Assembly (NCBI RefSeq): GCF_000425225.1
Contig: NZ_KE384337.1
Location: 33,366-88,935, forward strand
DNA length: 55,570 bases
Direction of reading: 5' to 3'
Source of the DNA: Pontibacillus marinus BH030004 = DSM 16465
Lineage (GTDB): Bacteria > Bacillota > Bacilli > Bacillales > BH030062
The notes beneath the pieces were generated by a model that searched no databases, was not told the DNA's origin, and saw only the letters and a program-made list of their open reading frames with translations. Shown piece by piece: positions 45,632 through 55,392 of the stretch. Within the stretch, counting starts at the first letter, position 1; each line of letters opens with the position of its first letter. The position numbers and the translations under genes are program-made.

Positions 45632-46918
45632 TTATGCAGTCTTGCTTTCAGCAACAAGGAAGTCAATCGCTTTTTTGATCTTAAGATCTTCTTTAACAGC
45701 GTCCGTGTTACCACCTAGCATCTGCTTCAAGTTGTCGATATTTGTCTGATACATAGAAGCCATGTTCTCAAGCTCAGCATTAACGTCTTCTTCTGTTACC
45801 TCGACATTTTCTGCTTCAGAGATTGCTTCTAATACAAGGTTTGTTTTAACGCGTTGTTCAGCATCATCTTTCATCTGCTCTTTAAGCGCGTTTTCGTCTT
45901 GACCAGTGAACTGAGAGTACATTTCCATAGTCATACCTTGCATTTGTAAACGCTGTTCGAATTCTTTAACCATACGGTCAAGCTCAGAATCAACCATTGC
46001 TTGAGGTACGTTAATTTCAGCATTGTCTGTTGCTTTGTTAACAAGCTCTTCACGCTTCGCATTTTCTGCTTCAGTATTTTTCTCTTGTTGAAGACGATTC
46101 TTTGTTTTTTCTTTAAGCTCGTCTAACGTTTCAACTTCTTCGTCTACGTCTTTAGCGAACTCATCGTCCATTTCAGGAAGTTCTTTTGTTTTCACTTCAT
46201 GAACTTTTACTTTGAATGTAGCTTTTTTACCAGCTAGCTCTTCAGCATGGTATTCTTCAGGGAATGTAACCTCTACTTCTGTTTCTTCTCCAGAAGATTT
46301 ACCTAGTAGCTGTTCTTCAAAGCCTGGAATGAATGTGCCAGAACCGATTTCTAGAGAATAGTTGTCTGCTTGGCCGCCTTCGAATGCTTCGCCATCAACG
46401 AAACCTTCAAAGTCCATTACAACTGTATCGCCGTTTTCAATCGTGCCTTCTTCTTTTACAACAAGTTCAGCTTGCTGCTCTTGTTGTTTCTTTAATTCTT
46501 CTTCAACGTCTTCATCTGTAACTGTTGTATCTTGTGCTTCTACTTCAAGACCTTTGTAGTCGCCAAGTTCTACTTCAGGCTTCACAGTTACTTTCGCAGT
46601 GAAAATTAAGTTTTTACCTTTTTCGATCTGCTCAACATCTACTTCTGGACGATCTACTGGGTTAATACCCGCTTCTTCTACAGCATTTGAGTATGCTTCC
46701 GGAAGAATGATGTCTAAAGCATCTTGATAAAGAGATTCAACGCCGAAACGCTGTTCGAAAATTGGACGAGGTACTTTCCCTTTACGGAAACCTGGTACCT
46801 GTACTTGTTTTACTACTTTTTGGAATGCTTGATCTAGAGCACGATCAAATTCAGCAGAATCAACTTCTACTGTTAGTTGACCTTCATTGCCCTCTAATTT
46901 TTCCCATTTTGCAGACAT
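45632..46918 (-). CDS. tig: Trigger factor chaperone
   Basis: Ribosome-associated chaperone with peptidyl-prolyl isomerase activity. The ribosome-binding signature GFRKGKVPR is at about residues 43-51. The FKBP-type domain (about 160-245) contains [20 protein letters not shown]. The helical C-terminal domain follows. Length is 428. Many acidic residues, which may suit a halotolerant cytoplasm. ATG follows GGAGGG. Confidence 0.97.
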   Translation of the reverse strand: MSAKWEKLEGNEGQLTVEVDSAEFDRALDQAFQKVVKQVQVPGFRKGKVPRPIFEQRFGVESLYQDALDIILPEAYSNAVEEAGINPVDRPEVDVEQIEKGKNLIFTAKVTVKPEVELGDYKGLEVEAQDTTVTDEDVEEELKKQQEQQAELVVKEEGTIENGDTVVMDFEGFVDGEAFEGGQADNYSLEIGSGTFIPGFEEQLLGKSSGEETEVEVTFPEEYHAEELAGKKATFKVKVHEVKTKELPEMDDEFAKDVDEEVETLDELKEKTKNRLQQEKNTEAENAKREELVNKATDNAEINVPQAMVDSELDRMVKEFEQRLQMQGMTMEMYSQFTGQDENALKEQMKDDAEQRVKTNLVLEAISEAENVEVTEEDVNAELENMASMYQTNIDNLKQMLGGNTDAVKEDLKIKKAIDFLVAESKTA

Positions 46919-47015
46919 GATTTTCCCTCCAAAATCTATTTAATAGTCATTTTGTATGTTTGTTGTAGTCTTTTCTAATTTGTAAGAAAGACACTCTCTA
47001 AATTGCAACCACTAT

Positions 47016-47043
47016 ATTATAACATAATATTGTTTGCTTTCAA
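47016..47043 (-). promoter_or_regulatory. Sigma-A-type promoter of tig
   Basis: On the minus strand TTGAAA (47038-47043), 16 bp, TATAAT (47016-47021), about 98 bp before the tig start. Confidence 0.6.
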
Positions 47044-47073
47044 TACTCATAGATATGTAGTTTCTTATGCCTA

Positions 47074-48072
47074 TTACGATTCATCTAATACGGAGAAGTA
47101 ATTCGCTTCATAGTATTCAATCTGTTGTTTCCATAAATCCACTTCTTTTTTCGATCCATAGTTTTCAAGTGGAAATGGATAATGGTCTAGTTGTAAGTAT
47201 GAAGTTCCTAATTCAAAAAACGCCTTAGCAAGTGATGGTGTTTCCTCATCTATTGGCATAACAGGAAAACGCACATACATGTATCGAAATAATAGTTGCT
47301 GAATAAACTCATATAAGGTTGGATTATCCTGCTCAACTGGATCTAGTAAATTTAAAATTTGCCTTGAAGATGGATGAGATAGGATATCATCTAACTTTGA
47401 AGGATTAACAACTTTGGTTTCCCCTAGTTTCGTTACCTCCACATTTCGTTCTACCTTTTGTTCTTGCATCCATTGAAGCATTGCCGTTTTGATAACAGGC
47501 TGTATGTAATCTTTTTTCAGGAAAGGTACAAGTTCATTGATGTAGGGATGGATATCTTGTTTTCTCAACTTAGACAAACATCTCCATTGTTTTTTCGCAT
47601 CCTTCGAATCAAGTGATGCAATAAACTCATCAATATCTTCTAAGTATTCTGCGCTGCTTTCATCTTCTTTAAGTTTTTTCGTGATGTCATATAATTGCCA
47701 GAACTGCTTTCTTACCTCATGAGGAATTTCCTCTGATTCGAATACTTCGTCTAAGAGGTCTAACAGTTCCTCATATTGACTGGTTTGAAATAAAACCGTT
47801 AAATAAATATGTAAGTATTGAAAGTAATTCTCCTCATCTTCTTTCATTAGTTCTCTACATATGGATTCCGCTTCTTCGTAACGCCCCAGCTCCATTAGGC
47901 AAATCAGCTTACCCGTCATCACTTCAGAGTTCGCTGCATCAAAAGATATAAGCTGCTCAAAATGCTCCAAAGCCTCTTTATACTTTTTAGCTTGTAGCGC
48001 AGTTCGACCTTTTTGCTCCAGGGAAGATTTCCATTTAGGAAACATGACCACATCCGCTTTGTTCTCTGTCAT
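47074..48072 (-). CDS. ysoA: TPR-repeat protein YsoA
   Basis: Uncharacterised protein of 332 residues with tetratricopeptide-like repeats in the first ~130 residues (ALQAKKYKEALEHFEQLISFDAANSE and the next two repeats). A helical C-terminal region follows. It sits directly upstream of tig as ysoA does in B. subtilis. ATG has GGAGGG six bases upstream. TPR proteins usually mediate protein contacts; the partner is unknown. Confidence 0.8.
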   Translation of the reverse strand: MTENKADVVMFPKWKSSLEQKGRTALQAKKYKEALEHFEQLISFDAANSEVMTGKLICLMELGRYEEAESICRELMKEDEENYFQYLHIYLTVLFQTSQYEELLDLLDEVFESEEIPHEVRKQFWQLYDITKKLKEDESSAEYLEDIDEFIASLDSKDAKKQWRCLSKLRKQDIHPYINELVPFLKKDYIQPVIKTAMLQWMQEQKVERNVEVTKLGETKVVNPSKLDDILSHPSSRQILNLLDPVEQDNPTLYEFIQQLLFRYMYVRFPVMPIDEETPSLAKAFFELGTSYLQLDHYPFPLENYGSKKEVDLWKQQIEYYEANYFSVLDES

Positions 48073-48233
48073 AATCTACCCTCCTTCTTTATCCAGTTTT
48101 GATTTATGTACACTAAACCAATCTCCTCTTATTTATCTTTACCTTTCCATTTCCCTTTTATTAGAAAGGGTGACCTGAAACATCTAATTACATACAACCG
48201 TACCATAACTTTCGCCATAATAAAACTTATTAA

Positions 48234-48263
48234 GAATAGGAAAAAACTTTTTCGCACATACCA
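48234..48263 (+). promoter_or_regulatory. Sigma-G-type promoter of the ger operon
   Basis: GAATA (48234-48238), 18 bp, CATACCA (48257-48263) matches the forespore sigma-G consensus GHATR-N18-CATWHTA with one mismatch, 41 bp before the gerA-type start. This fits late forespore expression of germinant receptors. Confidence 0.6.
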
Positions 48264-48303
48264 ACAATAAGGTAATGACTTATCTAACTTGGAGGTTCAA
48301 TAT

Positions 48304-49674
48304 GTGCGCAATTCAAATGTGAAGGTAAAACTCAATCAACGACTTCAAGAATCCTTCAAACATAACTCAGACTTTATACAGAAATCATACCAAATAGGAT
48401 CTACCAACATTGATATTTTTTATTTATCCACTATTACTGATACGAAAATGTTTTATTCCGATATTATAGAACCCTCCGTTAGCCAAGACAGTTCTAAAGT
48501 TTTTAAAAATAAGTTATCAGCTACAGAAGGCTTTTCATTTAAAGAACAACCTACAATAGAAGCATCAGTTCAAGACATTCTTAGAGGACATATGGTTATA
48601 CTCTCGGATCAATGGGCCGGAGTTTTCGATTGTACTTTATACAAAACATTACCTCTTACAGAAACTAAAGTTGAGAAAACCATAGTAGGTCCACAAACTG
48701 GATTTAGTGAAGATATTGACATCAATATTAATTTAATAAGGCATCGTTATCACAATAATGGTTTAAAAATTAAAGATGTATCTCCTAAGGATCAAACAAC
48801 GAAAATGAGATTAAAAATTCTTTATGATGACAATAAGGTAGCACCAGATCTCTTAGATAAATTATATGAAGAAATGCAATCAATTCAAAAAGATAAGTTC
48901 TTTCAAACAGCTGAAGAGTTAAATCAACGGATCATTGAAAAGAATAAAAATATTTTCCCTACGATCATGATATCTGAACGACCTGACCGCATTGCTTATA
49001 ATATTTACAAAGGAAAAGTAGTTGTATTAGTTGAAGGAAGCCCTTTTGCGTTAATTATCCCTTCTACCTTCATGGATTTCTTTAGTTCCATGAGTGATTT
49101 TTATCAACCTTACTGGGTGAGCAGGTTTTTAAAAATATTGCGATATCTAGGACTTGCGATTAGCACAACCCTTCCTGCTGCCTATGTTGGTTTCACATCT
49201 TACAATCCAGAGTTGTTTAAAGTGGAATTAGCTTTATCCATTGCAGGAAGTCGCGCCCCTGTTCCATACCCTTCCTTTGTAGAGGTCTTTCTTATGCTGA
49301 TAATGATGGAAATGCTAACAGAAGCTTCAATTCGTTTACCTAAAACGATCGGCCCTACTGCTACAACAGTTGGAGGTTTAATTCTTGGCCAAGCGGCAAC
49401 TGAAGCGGGATTAGTATCCAATATCATGATTATTATTGTAGCATCGGTAGCCATATCAAACTTCGTTATTCCCATTAATCAAATGTCTTTTGCTATGAGG
49501 TTAGAAAAGTATTACTTACTTCTTTTAACAGCAGTAACAGGGTTGATTGGATTAATCGTTGGATTAATGAGCATCATTTTGTATCTAACTCATTTAAGCA
49601 GCATGGGAAATCCGTATTTTAAATTAACATTCAGTGAAACTCCTAACTATTTAAAGAAAGGCACATATAAATGA
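48304..49674 (+). CDS. Spore germinant receptor subunit A (GerAA/GerKA family)
   Basis: A subunit of a GerA-type nutrient receptor in the spore inner membrane. A soluble N-terminal region (about 1-250), then IAYNIYKGKVVVLVEGSPFALIIPS, and about five membrane helices including the conserved PAAYVGFTSYNPELF and PKTIGPTATTVGGLILGQAA. GTG at 48304 is preferred: GGAGG lies eight bases upstream, whereas the in-frame TTG at 48289 overlaps that site. The product is 456 residues. The gene overlaps subunit B by 4 bp. Which nutrient it senses cannot be told. Confidence 0.92.
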   Translation: MRNSNVKVKLNQRLQESFKHNSDFIQKSYQIGSTNIDIFYLSTITDTKMFYSDIIEPSVSQDSSKVFKNKLSATEGFSFKEQPTIEASVQDILRGHMVILSDQWAGVFDCTLYKTLPLTETKVEKTIVGPQTGFSEDIDININLIRHRYHNNGLKIKDVSPKDQTTKMRLKILYDDNKVAPDLLDKLYEEMQSIQKDKFFQTAEELNQRIIEKNKNIFPTIMISERPDRIAYNIYKGKVVVLVEGSPFALIIPSTFMDFFSSMSDFYQPYWVSRFLKILRYLGLAISTTLPAAYVGFTSYNPELFKVELALSIAGSRAPVPYPSFVEVFLMLIMMEMLTEASIRLPKTIGPTATTVGGLILGQAATEAGLVSNIMIIIVASVAISNFVIPINQMSFAMRLEKYYLLLLTAVTGLIGLIVGLMSIILYLTHLSSMGNPYFKLTFSETPNYLKKGTYK

Positions 49675-50762
49675 GACGTTACTTTTATTATCTAATCCTG
49701 GTGAATTTATTTACGAATTTAGTTGTGTACGTCCCTAAAATCCTTATTTCTCATCGATATAATGGAGTATTGTTCTCCATTTTAATTGGTACACTTTTAG
49801 GCCTGTTTTTAATGTATTTGTTCACATCATCTATGGAAAAATTCCCTGGGAGGACGCAAGCTGATATTGTTTCCTCCCATTTACCTAAATGGATTAGTAG
49901 CCCTTACTTATTCTTAGTTGCTATTCTTTTCTTTGGTACAGGCTATTTAATTTTGAACGCATTTATAGAGGTATCGAAAAGATTTATCAATCCAGATATG
50001 CCTAACTTGGTAGCTGCTATTCTATTTACCTCTTTTGTAATAGCTGGAGCAGCTGTTAAAAGTGATCGGCTCCTATATTTTCTTGAAATCATTTTATTCT
50101 TTAACCTACCTTTGCTCCTGTTGGTCCTAGTCCTAGCGTATATCAACCCTTTTTTATCCTGGGATTCGATTCGGACTTTAATACCTCAAGCAAGATTTCA
50201 AATTTCCTGGGAAAGTATAGGGGCATCTTGTTATACGTTACTAGGTTTCTTTTATTTAGCTACATTTAATAAGTTCTTTTCTGGTAAAGGAAGTTATTTA
50301 AATTGGTATAGAATGATACTAATTGGCTTACTTGGATTAAGCATAGTCCTAACATCTATTGTCATACCGGTTGGAGTGGCTGGGATCGATGGAATTAACT
50401 CATATGTTTACCCTTGGATTAGCACAACGGACTCTCTACAAATGGAATATGGGATTATTGAAAGAGTTTTATTTATCTTTCTATTTTTTCATATATGTAT
50501 ATCTCTAATTGGAGCTACGGTGTCATGGCATGTGAGCCTTGATATCTTTAAAGCTATACTCCCTAAAATAAAGTTCAGACAGAAAAATGTGACATCCTAC
50601 CTAGTATCATTTGTGTTTTTTGTTGGTGTTACCACAACCTCTATTACACTAAACATCCATCAACAGCTACAAATTGCAAAGGTATATTATATTTCTTTAA
50701 TACCTGCAAGCATATTGTCAGTAGCATTAATGTATTGGATCGCTAGGAGGAAAAGAGCATGA
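49671..50762 (+). CDS. Spore germinant receptor subunit B (GerAB/GerKB family)
   Basis: APC-superfamily-like integral membrane protein of 363 residues with about ten helices, the ligand-binding subunit of GerA-type receptors. The family hallmarks are its size, hydrophobic profile and the segment FPGRTQADIVSSHLPKW. ATGA overlaps link it to both neighbours, so all three subunits are coupled. Confidence 0.92.
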   Translation: MRRYFYYLILVNLFTNLVVYVPKILISHRYNGVLFSILIGTLLGLFLMYLFTSSMEKFPGRTQADIVSSHLPKWISSPYLFLVAILFFGTGYLILNAFIEVSKRFINPDMPNLVAAILFTSFVIAGAAVKSDRLLYFLEIILFFNLPLLLLVLVLAYINPFLSWDSIRTLIPQARFQISWESIGASCYTLLGFFYLATFNKFFSGKGSYLNWYRMILIGLLGLSIVLTSIVIPVGVAGIDGINSYVYPWISTTDSLQMEYGIIERVLFIFLFFHICISLIGATVSWHVSLDIFKAILPKIKFRQKNVTSYLVSFVFFVGVTTTSITLNIHQQLQIAKVYYISLIPASILSVALMYWIARRKRA

Positions 50763-51859
50763 AAATTAATACACTTTTTACATCTATTCTTATGCTAATC
50801 CTTCTTTCCCTTACCCTTACTGGATGTGGGTTTAAAGATATAGACAAACGCAATTTTGTACTTGCTGTTGGTATTGACCCTGGAGAAAAAGAAGAATACG
50901 TAAAGGTGAATTTAAAATTAGCAATTCCTAATGCTGAAAAAACAAAAGAGGTAAGAGATTTTACTGTTATAACAGAAGAAGCTAAAACAATAGCAGAAGC
51001 AGTTCGAATAATAAAATCTCGGGTAGATAAAGAAATTGATTTTGGTCAATTAAAAACGATCATCTTGAGTGAAGAGCTCTTAGAACGAGACTTACAAAGC
51101 GTGTTGGATTGGTTTATAAGACGAAGGGACATTCAGCAAATTTCATATGTAGCCTTATCTAAAACAGATACCATTAACATTTTACAATTAAGTCCTAAAG
51201 GAGAAAAAATTCCTTCAAACAATATCCTGCTGACATTCAGTACAACAGGCACTAAATCATCTTACGTTACAACTGTGCAATTATATCAGCTAAGAAGAGC
51301 TTTAGTGGAAAAAGGGACAGATCCCATTTTACCAATTATTGAAATTGTCCAAGAGAAATTTAGAGTAAACAAATTAAAAATCATAAATGGTGAAAAAGAA
51401 AACATGTTAGATCTGACCCCTGAAGAAACAAAGCTTTTCAATTCTATTTTTAATGAATACAAAATGGGTACAATTGTGATTGAAGGAAAGTTATACTTCA
51501 TCGTCGCTTTAGACAAAATGAAAACAAGTTACAAACTTGTCACTAATACTGAAAAGCCCTATATCAAATACGATATTATAATGAAGGGGTTTATTGAAGA
51601 ATCCGAAACCGAATTAAAGAGTGAAAGCTTACCAAAATATGAAAAAGTCACTTCAAAAAACATGGAAAAGCGTGTCCAAAATCTTTTTGAAAAGCTTCAA
51701 GAAGCAGGAGTAGACCCATTTGGATTTGGCTTACGCTATAGAGCTACACACAGGGGAAGCAAAGAAGAGAAAATGGAGAAATGGAACGCGATCTATCCTG
51801 ACATTGAATTTCGGGTGAATGTTAAGGCTGAGATTACAGGGACAGGGATTATTGAGTAA
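50759..51859 (+). CDS. Spore germinant receptor lipoprotein subunit C (GerAC/GerKC family)
   Basis: Ger(x)C lipoprotein. A signal peptide ends in the lipobox LTGC (Cys about residue 23), then GFKDIDKRNFVLAVGID, a family signature. The three-domain Ger(x)C body ends with FGLRYRATHRG and the terminal strand FRVNVKAEITGTG. Length is 366. The start overlaps the subunit B stop as ATGA. It completes an A-B-C receptor operon. Confidence 0.93.
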   Translation: MKINTLFTSILMLILLSLTLTGCGFKDIDKRNFVLAVGIDPGEKEEYVKVNLKLAIPNAEKTKEVRDFTVITEEAKTIAEAVRIIKSRVDKEIDFGQLKTIILSEELLERDLQSVLDWFIRRRDIQQISYVALSKTDTINILQLSPKGEKIPSNNILLTFSTTGTKSSYVTTVQLYQLRRALVEKGTDPILPIIEIVQEKFRVNKLKIINGEKENMLDLTPEETKLFNSIFNEYKMGTIVIEGKLYFIVALDKMKTSYKLVTNTEKPYIKYDIIMKGFIEESETELKSESLPKYEKVTSKNMEKRVQNLFEKLQEAGVDPFGFGLRYRATHRGSKEEKMEKWNAIYPDIEFRVNVKAEITGTGIIE

Positions 51860-51870
51860 GTAAATTTATT

Positions 51871-51916
51871 AAAAAAAGTTGGAGCTACAAAGACTTATAC
51901 TTTGTAGCTCCAACTT
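51871..51916 (-). terminator. Terminator of the tRNA operon
   Basis: A perfect 17-bp stem (51876-51892 with 51900-51916) is followed by about seven T on the minus strand. It lies eight bases after tRNA-Arg and may also stop the ger transcript from the other side, although its plus-strand tail has no T-run. Confidence 0.88.
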
Positions 51917-51924
51917 GTTATGAA

Positions 51925-51998
51925 TGTCCCAGGAGAGATTCGAACTCCCGACCTACGGCTTAGAAGGCCGTTGCTCTATCCTGCTGAGCTACTGGGAC
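51925..51998 (-). tRNA. tRNA-Arg (anticodon UCU)
   Basis: Cloverleaf on the minus strand: acceptor stem GTCCCAG/CTGGGAC, D-arm AGCTCAGC...GAGC, anticodon loop CTTCTAA (TCT), T-arm with GTTCGAATC. Discriminator A; CCA is not encoded. Confidence 0.97.
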
Positions 51999-52027
51999 AT
52001 GTTCAGGATTATTTATTTGGTTATGTA

Positions 52028-52101
52028 TGGAGCGGGTGATGGGAATCGAACCCACGACATCAGCTTGGAAGGCTGAGGTTTTACCACTAAACTACACCCG
52101 C
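52028..52101 (-). tRNA. tRNA-Gly (anticodon UCC)
   Basis: Cloverleaf on the minus strand: acceptor GCGGGTG/CACCCGC, anticodon loop CTTCCAA (TCC), T-arm GGTTCGATTCC. Discriminator T followed by an encoded CCA, unlike its neighbour. Confidence 0.97.
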
Positions 52102-52183
52102 ATAATAAATCCTATGCTTATTATGAAAAATGTTTCTTGTTTTATTAATTTTTTGTTCTTTGCGTTTCAAGCGAACAAGAATT

Positions 52184-52212
52184 ATTATACGAACATATGC
52201 TTCAAATGTCAA
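52184..52212 (-). promoter_or_regulatory. Consensus sigma-A promoter of the tRNA operon
   Basis: On the minus strand a perfect TTGACA (52207-52212), 17 bp, perfect TATAAT (52184-52189), about 83 bp before tRNA-Gly. Confidence 0.88.
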
Positions 52213-52216
52213 TGGG

Positions 52217-52250
52217 TTCAGGCAGAAGTTTTTTTATTCTTCTGCCTGAA
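52217..52250. other. Hairpin at the end of ysnB
   Basis: TTCAGGCAGAAG (52217-52228) pairs with CTTCTGCCTGAA (52239-52250). The T-run lies in the loop rather than after the stem, so it is not a standard terminator, although its position at the gene end suggests one. Confidence 0.45.
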
Positions 52251-52761
52251 GTGAAGTTTCTACCGTCATTGAAGGGATTAATTCTCCTTCAACATTAAAG
52301 AATTCAACTTTGACATCGGACTTTCCATTCCATGACGCAATTGCATAAGTCTTTTCTGTTATACCTCTTGGCAATCGAATGGATCCTGGATTAATGAATA
52401 ATCGATTATCCACTTTTTCAGCTGCCGCCATATGAGAATGACCAAAGCAAACAATATCCGCTCCAACTTCTTCTGCTCTATAAGATAAAGGCATCAACGT
52501 CGTCTTAATACGGTATAGATGACCATGAGTTGCTAAGAATTTCATTCCGGCAACTTCAAGGTCAATATCTTCTGGATAACGATCATCAAAATCACAATTA
52601 CCTCTAACCTTCTGATAATCTTTCATTTCTTCCGCATCAAAATCCAGTTCAGAATCACCACAGTGAATCATTGCGTCGACTTCATCCTTATGTCTTTCCT
52701 TAACGGTTTGCACTTCCTCTGTTAGCCCATGACTATCACTTACGATTAAAACTTTTGGCAC
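52234..52761 (-). CDS. ysnB: YsnB/YfcE-type metallophosphoesterase
   Basis: Calcineurin-like phosphodiesterase of the MJ0936/YfcE family; the physiological substrate is unknown. The metal-site motifs run DSHG, HCGDSE, GNCD, THGH and GHSH in order. GTG at 52761 is preferred, with AAGGAG eight bases upstream (175 residues beginning PKVLIVSDSHG); the GTG at 52770 abuts that site. The ysnB-rdgB-rph-gerM order is as in B. subtilis. Confidence 0.9.
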   Translation of the reverse strand: MPKVLIVSDSHGLTEEVQTVKERHKDEVDAMIHCGDSELDFDAEEMKDYQKVRGNCDFDDRYPEDIDLEVAGMKFLATHGHLYRIKTTLMPLSYRAEEVGADIVCFGHSHMAAAEKVDNRLFINPGSIRLPRGITEKTYAIASWNGKSDVKVEFFNVEGELIPSMTVETSLQAEE

Positions 52762-52773
52762 GCTTATCACTCC

Positions 52774-53364
52774 TTACTCAGATTGACTTAACCAACCTTC
52801 TAATTGTTTAAGCGCGTTACTTCTGTGACTGATGCTGTTTTTTTCATCTGAGGAAAGTTGTGCCATGGTTCGGTTAAAACCTTTAGGATAAAAAACAGGG
52901 TCATAACCAAATCCATTTTCTCCTTGAGGCTCTAAGCCAATCTGGCCTTCACATGTTCCTCGTTTATACACCGTTTCTTTCCCTGGTCTAGCTAATGCTA
53001 AAACACAAACAAAGCGTGCTTCACGATCTTCTTTCCCTTTAAGTTCATTTAACACTTTTTGAAGGTTTGCCTGATCATCTTTCTGCTCCCCAGCAAAGCG
53101 AGCAGAATATACTCCCGGCCGTTTGTTTAAAGCATCTACTTCTAAACCAGAATCATCAGCAAGAACAGGAACTTGTATGATGTCTGAAATCGTTTCGGCT
53201 TTTAACCGAGCATTTTCTTCAAATGTTTCCCCAGTCTCTTCTACATCAGGTAGTGTTTCATCCAAATCATTCATAGCGATCGTCTCAATTCCGTATTTCG
53301 AGAAAAGTTGACGAAATTCCCTGATTTTCCCTTGATTTCCCGATGCAATTACAATTCGGTCCAT
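52774..53364 (-). CDS. rdgB: XTP/dITP diphosphatase (RdgB/HAM1 family)
   Basis: House-cleaning pyrophosphatase removing XTP, ITP and dITP. Motifs: IASGNQGKIREF at the N-terminus, ADDSGLEVDAL, PGVYSARFAG, GFGYDPVFYP and the C-terminal SHRSNAL. Length is 196. ATG has AAGGGG eight bases upstream. It follows rph after a short gap. Confidence 0.96.
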   Translation of the reverse strand: MDRIVIASGNQGKIREFRQLFSKYGIETIAMNDLDETLPDVEETGETFEENARLKAETISDIIQVPVLADDSGLEVDALNKRPGVYSARFAGEQKDDQANLQKVLNELKGKEDREARFVCVLALARPGKETVYKRGTCEGQIGLEPQGENGFGYDPVFYPKGFNRTMAQLSSDEKNSISHRSNALKQLEGWLSQSE

Positions 53365-53378
53365 GCCTCTTACCCCTT

Positions 53379-54134
53379 TTACGAATTTTGTTGGCGATTG
53401 CGATCGATATGCTTATTTAGATCTCCAAGGATTTCTTTTTGTTGATCAAATAATTCCTTAATCCCCTTTTGTGCAAGGCCAACCATTTCTTGAAGTTGCG
53501 TATAGGAGAATGTTGCTTCTTCCCCAGTTCCCTGCAATTCAACAAACTCTCCATTCCCTGTCATGACGATATTCATATCTACTTGTGCCTGAGAATCTTC
53601 TTCGTAACACAAGTCCAAAATTGTCTCATCTTTTAACACACCTACAGATGTAGCAGCGAGGTAGTCTTTTATTGGAAGTTCTTTGATTGTATTTTGTTTA
53701 AGTAATTCTCCGAAAGCCAATGTCATGGCAACAAATGCTCCAGTAATTGCAGCTGTACGTGTACCACCATCTGCCTGAATAACATCACAGTCTACCCATA
53801 CCGTTCTCTCTCCAAATTTCTCAAGGTCAACTACTGAGCGTAAAGCACGTCCAATAAGACGTTGGATTTCCATTGTACGACCTGATACTTTCCCTTTGGA
53901 TGATTCACGAATATTTCGTTGTTGAGTAGCACGAGGAAGCATTGCATATTCCGCTGTTACCCAACCTTTCCCTTGGTTTCTCATGAAAGGAGGGACACGA
54001 TCTTCTATGCTAGCATTACAAATCACTTTCGTTTCCCCAACAGTTATTAAGACAGAACCTTCTGGGTGTTTAACATAGTCGCGCTCCATATGTATGGGTC
54101 TTAATTCATCATTGTTTCTATTATCCGTTCTCAT
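53379..54134 (-). CDS. rph: Ribonuclease PH
   Basis: Phosphorolytic 3'-5' exoribonuclease that trims tRNA 3' ends. [19 protein letters not shown], the phosphate-site region [10 protein letters not shown] and [17 protein letters not shown] are hallmarks. 251 residues. ATG has AAAGGAGG about seven bases upstream. Confidence 0.97.
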   Translation of the reverse strand: MRTDNRNNDELRPIHMERDYVKHPEGSVLITVGETKVICNASIEDRVPPFMRNQGKGWVTAEYAMLPRATQQRNIRESSKGKVSGRTMEIQRLIGRALRSVVDLEKFGERTVWVDCDVIQADGGTRTAAITGAFVAMTLAFGELLKQNTIKELPIKDYLAATSVGVLKDETILDLCYEEDSQAQVDMNIVMTGNGEFVELQGTGEEATFSYTQLQEMVGLAQKGIKELFDQQKEILGDLNKHIDRNRQQNS

Positions 54135-54235
54135 GATTTGCTCCTCCTTTATTAATCCTTGCTCATCTTAACATAAATCTCTGCTTCATTTCACTTATAT
54201 CGGTAAGGAAAACCCGATTTTCTTTATTATAGATC

Positions 54236-54268
54236 AAGAAAAAAGAGGCTATTCTTAGTAGCCTCTTT
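54236..54268 (-). terminator. Terminator of gerM
   Basis: AAAGAGGCTA (54242-54251) pairs with TAGCCTCTTT (54259-54268), followed by a T-run on the minus strand, about 30 bp after the gerM stop. rph therefore probably has its own promoter. Confidence 0.85.
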
Positions 54269-54297
54269 CCCTCTCTTATTATAACCAATCATCCAGA

Positions 54298-55392
54298 TTA
54301 AAATCGGCGTGTATTTACCATTTGTGGTCGAGAAACAGGTTCTGCTAATACTTCTCCCTGCTCACTGAATACTTGGTCAATGTTTTCAACTTCTACAGAT
54401 ACCGCTTCAACACCAGGCTGCTCAGTTAGTGAGAGCACAAGGGAATCCATTACTTCTGTGGATAGTACAGCTTGGTCATCAAAGTTGTTTAAAACATTTT
54501 CATTAAACGTTAGTTTCAAAACGCCATCTGTGTATTTCGGTTTTTCCACTAATTTGGCCCCTTCGTTAAACACTTGCTGTAGGTTGAGATCAAAGCCAGG
54601 ACCATTTACTAGAGTTTGTACAATCGTTTCATATACATTCTCATCATTAGCCTTTACTCGTTTTGTTACAGGGACATAATAAACTTTGTCATCATGTTGA
54701 GTTGGATAATAAACCGTTACGGACTTGCTGTCACTTAAGTTTACTACATCACCCACATGAAGATTGATTCCATTGGCACGTGAGTATCCATCAGAAATTG
54801 GTGTCCCATTTACAGGCATAACGTCTGTATCATAACCATTAATTTGTAGCTTAACTCGTTCTACACTCTCGAATTGAGTAAGTGTGTATGTCATAGCTTG
54901 CAGGATTTTCAATTCATCTTCTGGTCGATATTCAGAAAATTCTTTTGATACATCTACGACTAGTGTACCTTCATCTTTCATAAGATTTAGACTATTAATT
55001 TCTGTTCCAGCAGGTAATACCGCTTCGAATCCACTAGGTAATACATTGGTGATTGGTCCACCTTTGACTAGGTATTCGAGAGCTTGTTTTGCATATTCCT
55101 TTGTTTCCGTTTCTGGTAGTAATACGGTTTGTGGTACCACCATTCCATTTGCATCTAATAGGTATAGCTGACGCTCATTTGTCTCAACGACTACCTGGTT
55201 TTGTTCTTGATTGGTTTCTTGTCCATTGTTTGATGTTGTTTCGCTATTTTCTACGTTATTTTGACCTGTACTCGCTTGTTCCTGTGGTGGATCCATTTCT
55301 TGTAACGATTGCTCCCCTTGAAAGACACACCCTGAAAGAAGAGTAAGTCCTGTAATCACACTTCCGTAAATTAAAGCAGCACGCTTCCGCAT
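54298..55392 (-). CDS. gerM: Sporulation/germination lipoprotein GerM
   Basis: Lipoprotein required for normal sporulation and germination; B. subtilis GerM supports the SpoIIIA-SpoIIQ channel zone. The signal peptide ends in the lipobox LLSGC (Cys about residue 22), then a Gln/Asn/Ser-rich linker. Two GerM domains follow (about 80-210 and 225-350), each with the VNGP/VKGGP type motif: YLVKGGPITNVLPSG and TLVNGPGFDLNLQQVF. Length of 364 is normal. ATG follows AGGAGGGG. The 178 bp upstream to the window edge contain no gene that I can see. Confidence 0.95.
   Translation of the reverse strand: MRKRAALIYGSVITGLTLLSGCVFQGEQSLQEMDPPQEQASTGQNNVENSETTSNNGQETNQEQNQVVVETNERQLYLLDANGMVVPQTVLLPETETKEYAKQALEYLVKGGPITNVLPSGFEAVLPAGTEINSLNLMKDEGTLVVDVSKEFSEYRPEDELKILQAMTYTLTQFESVERVKLQINGYDTDVMPVNGTPISDGYSRANGINLHVGDVVNLSDSKSVTVYYPTQHDDKVYYVPVTKRVKANDENVYETIVQTLVNGPGFDLNLQQVFNEGAKLVEKPKYTDGVLKLTFNENVLNNFDDQAVLSTEVMDSLVLSLTEQPGVEAVSVEVENIDQVFSEQGEVLAEPVSRPQMVNTRRF

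Noticed and set aside
52027-52254. Plus-strand frame beginning MERVMGIEPTTSAWKAEVLPLNY
   Set aside because: This is the well-known false protein produced by translating across a tRNA-Gly gene on the other strand. The tRNA at 52028-52101 explains it.
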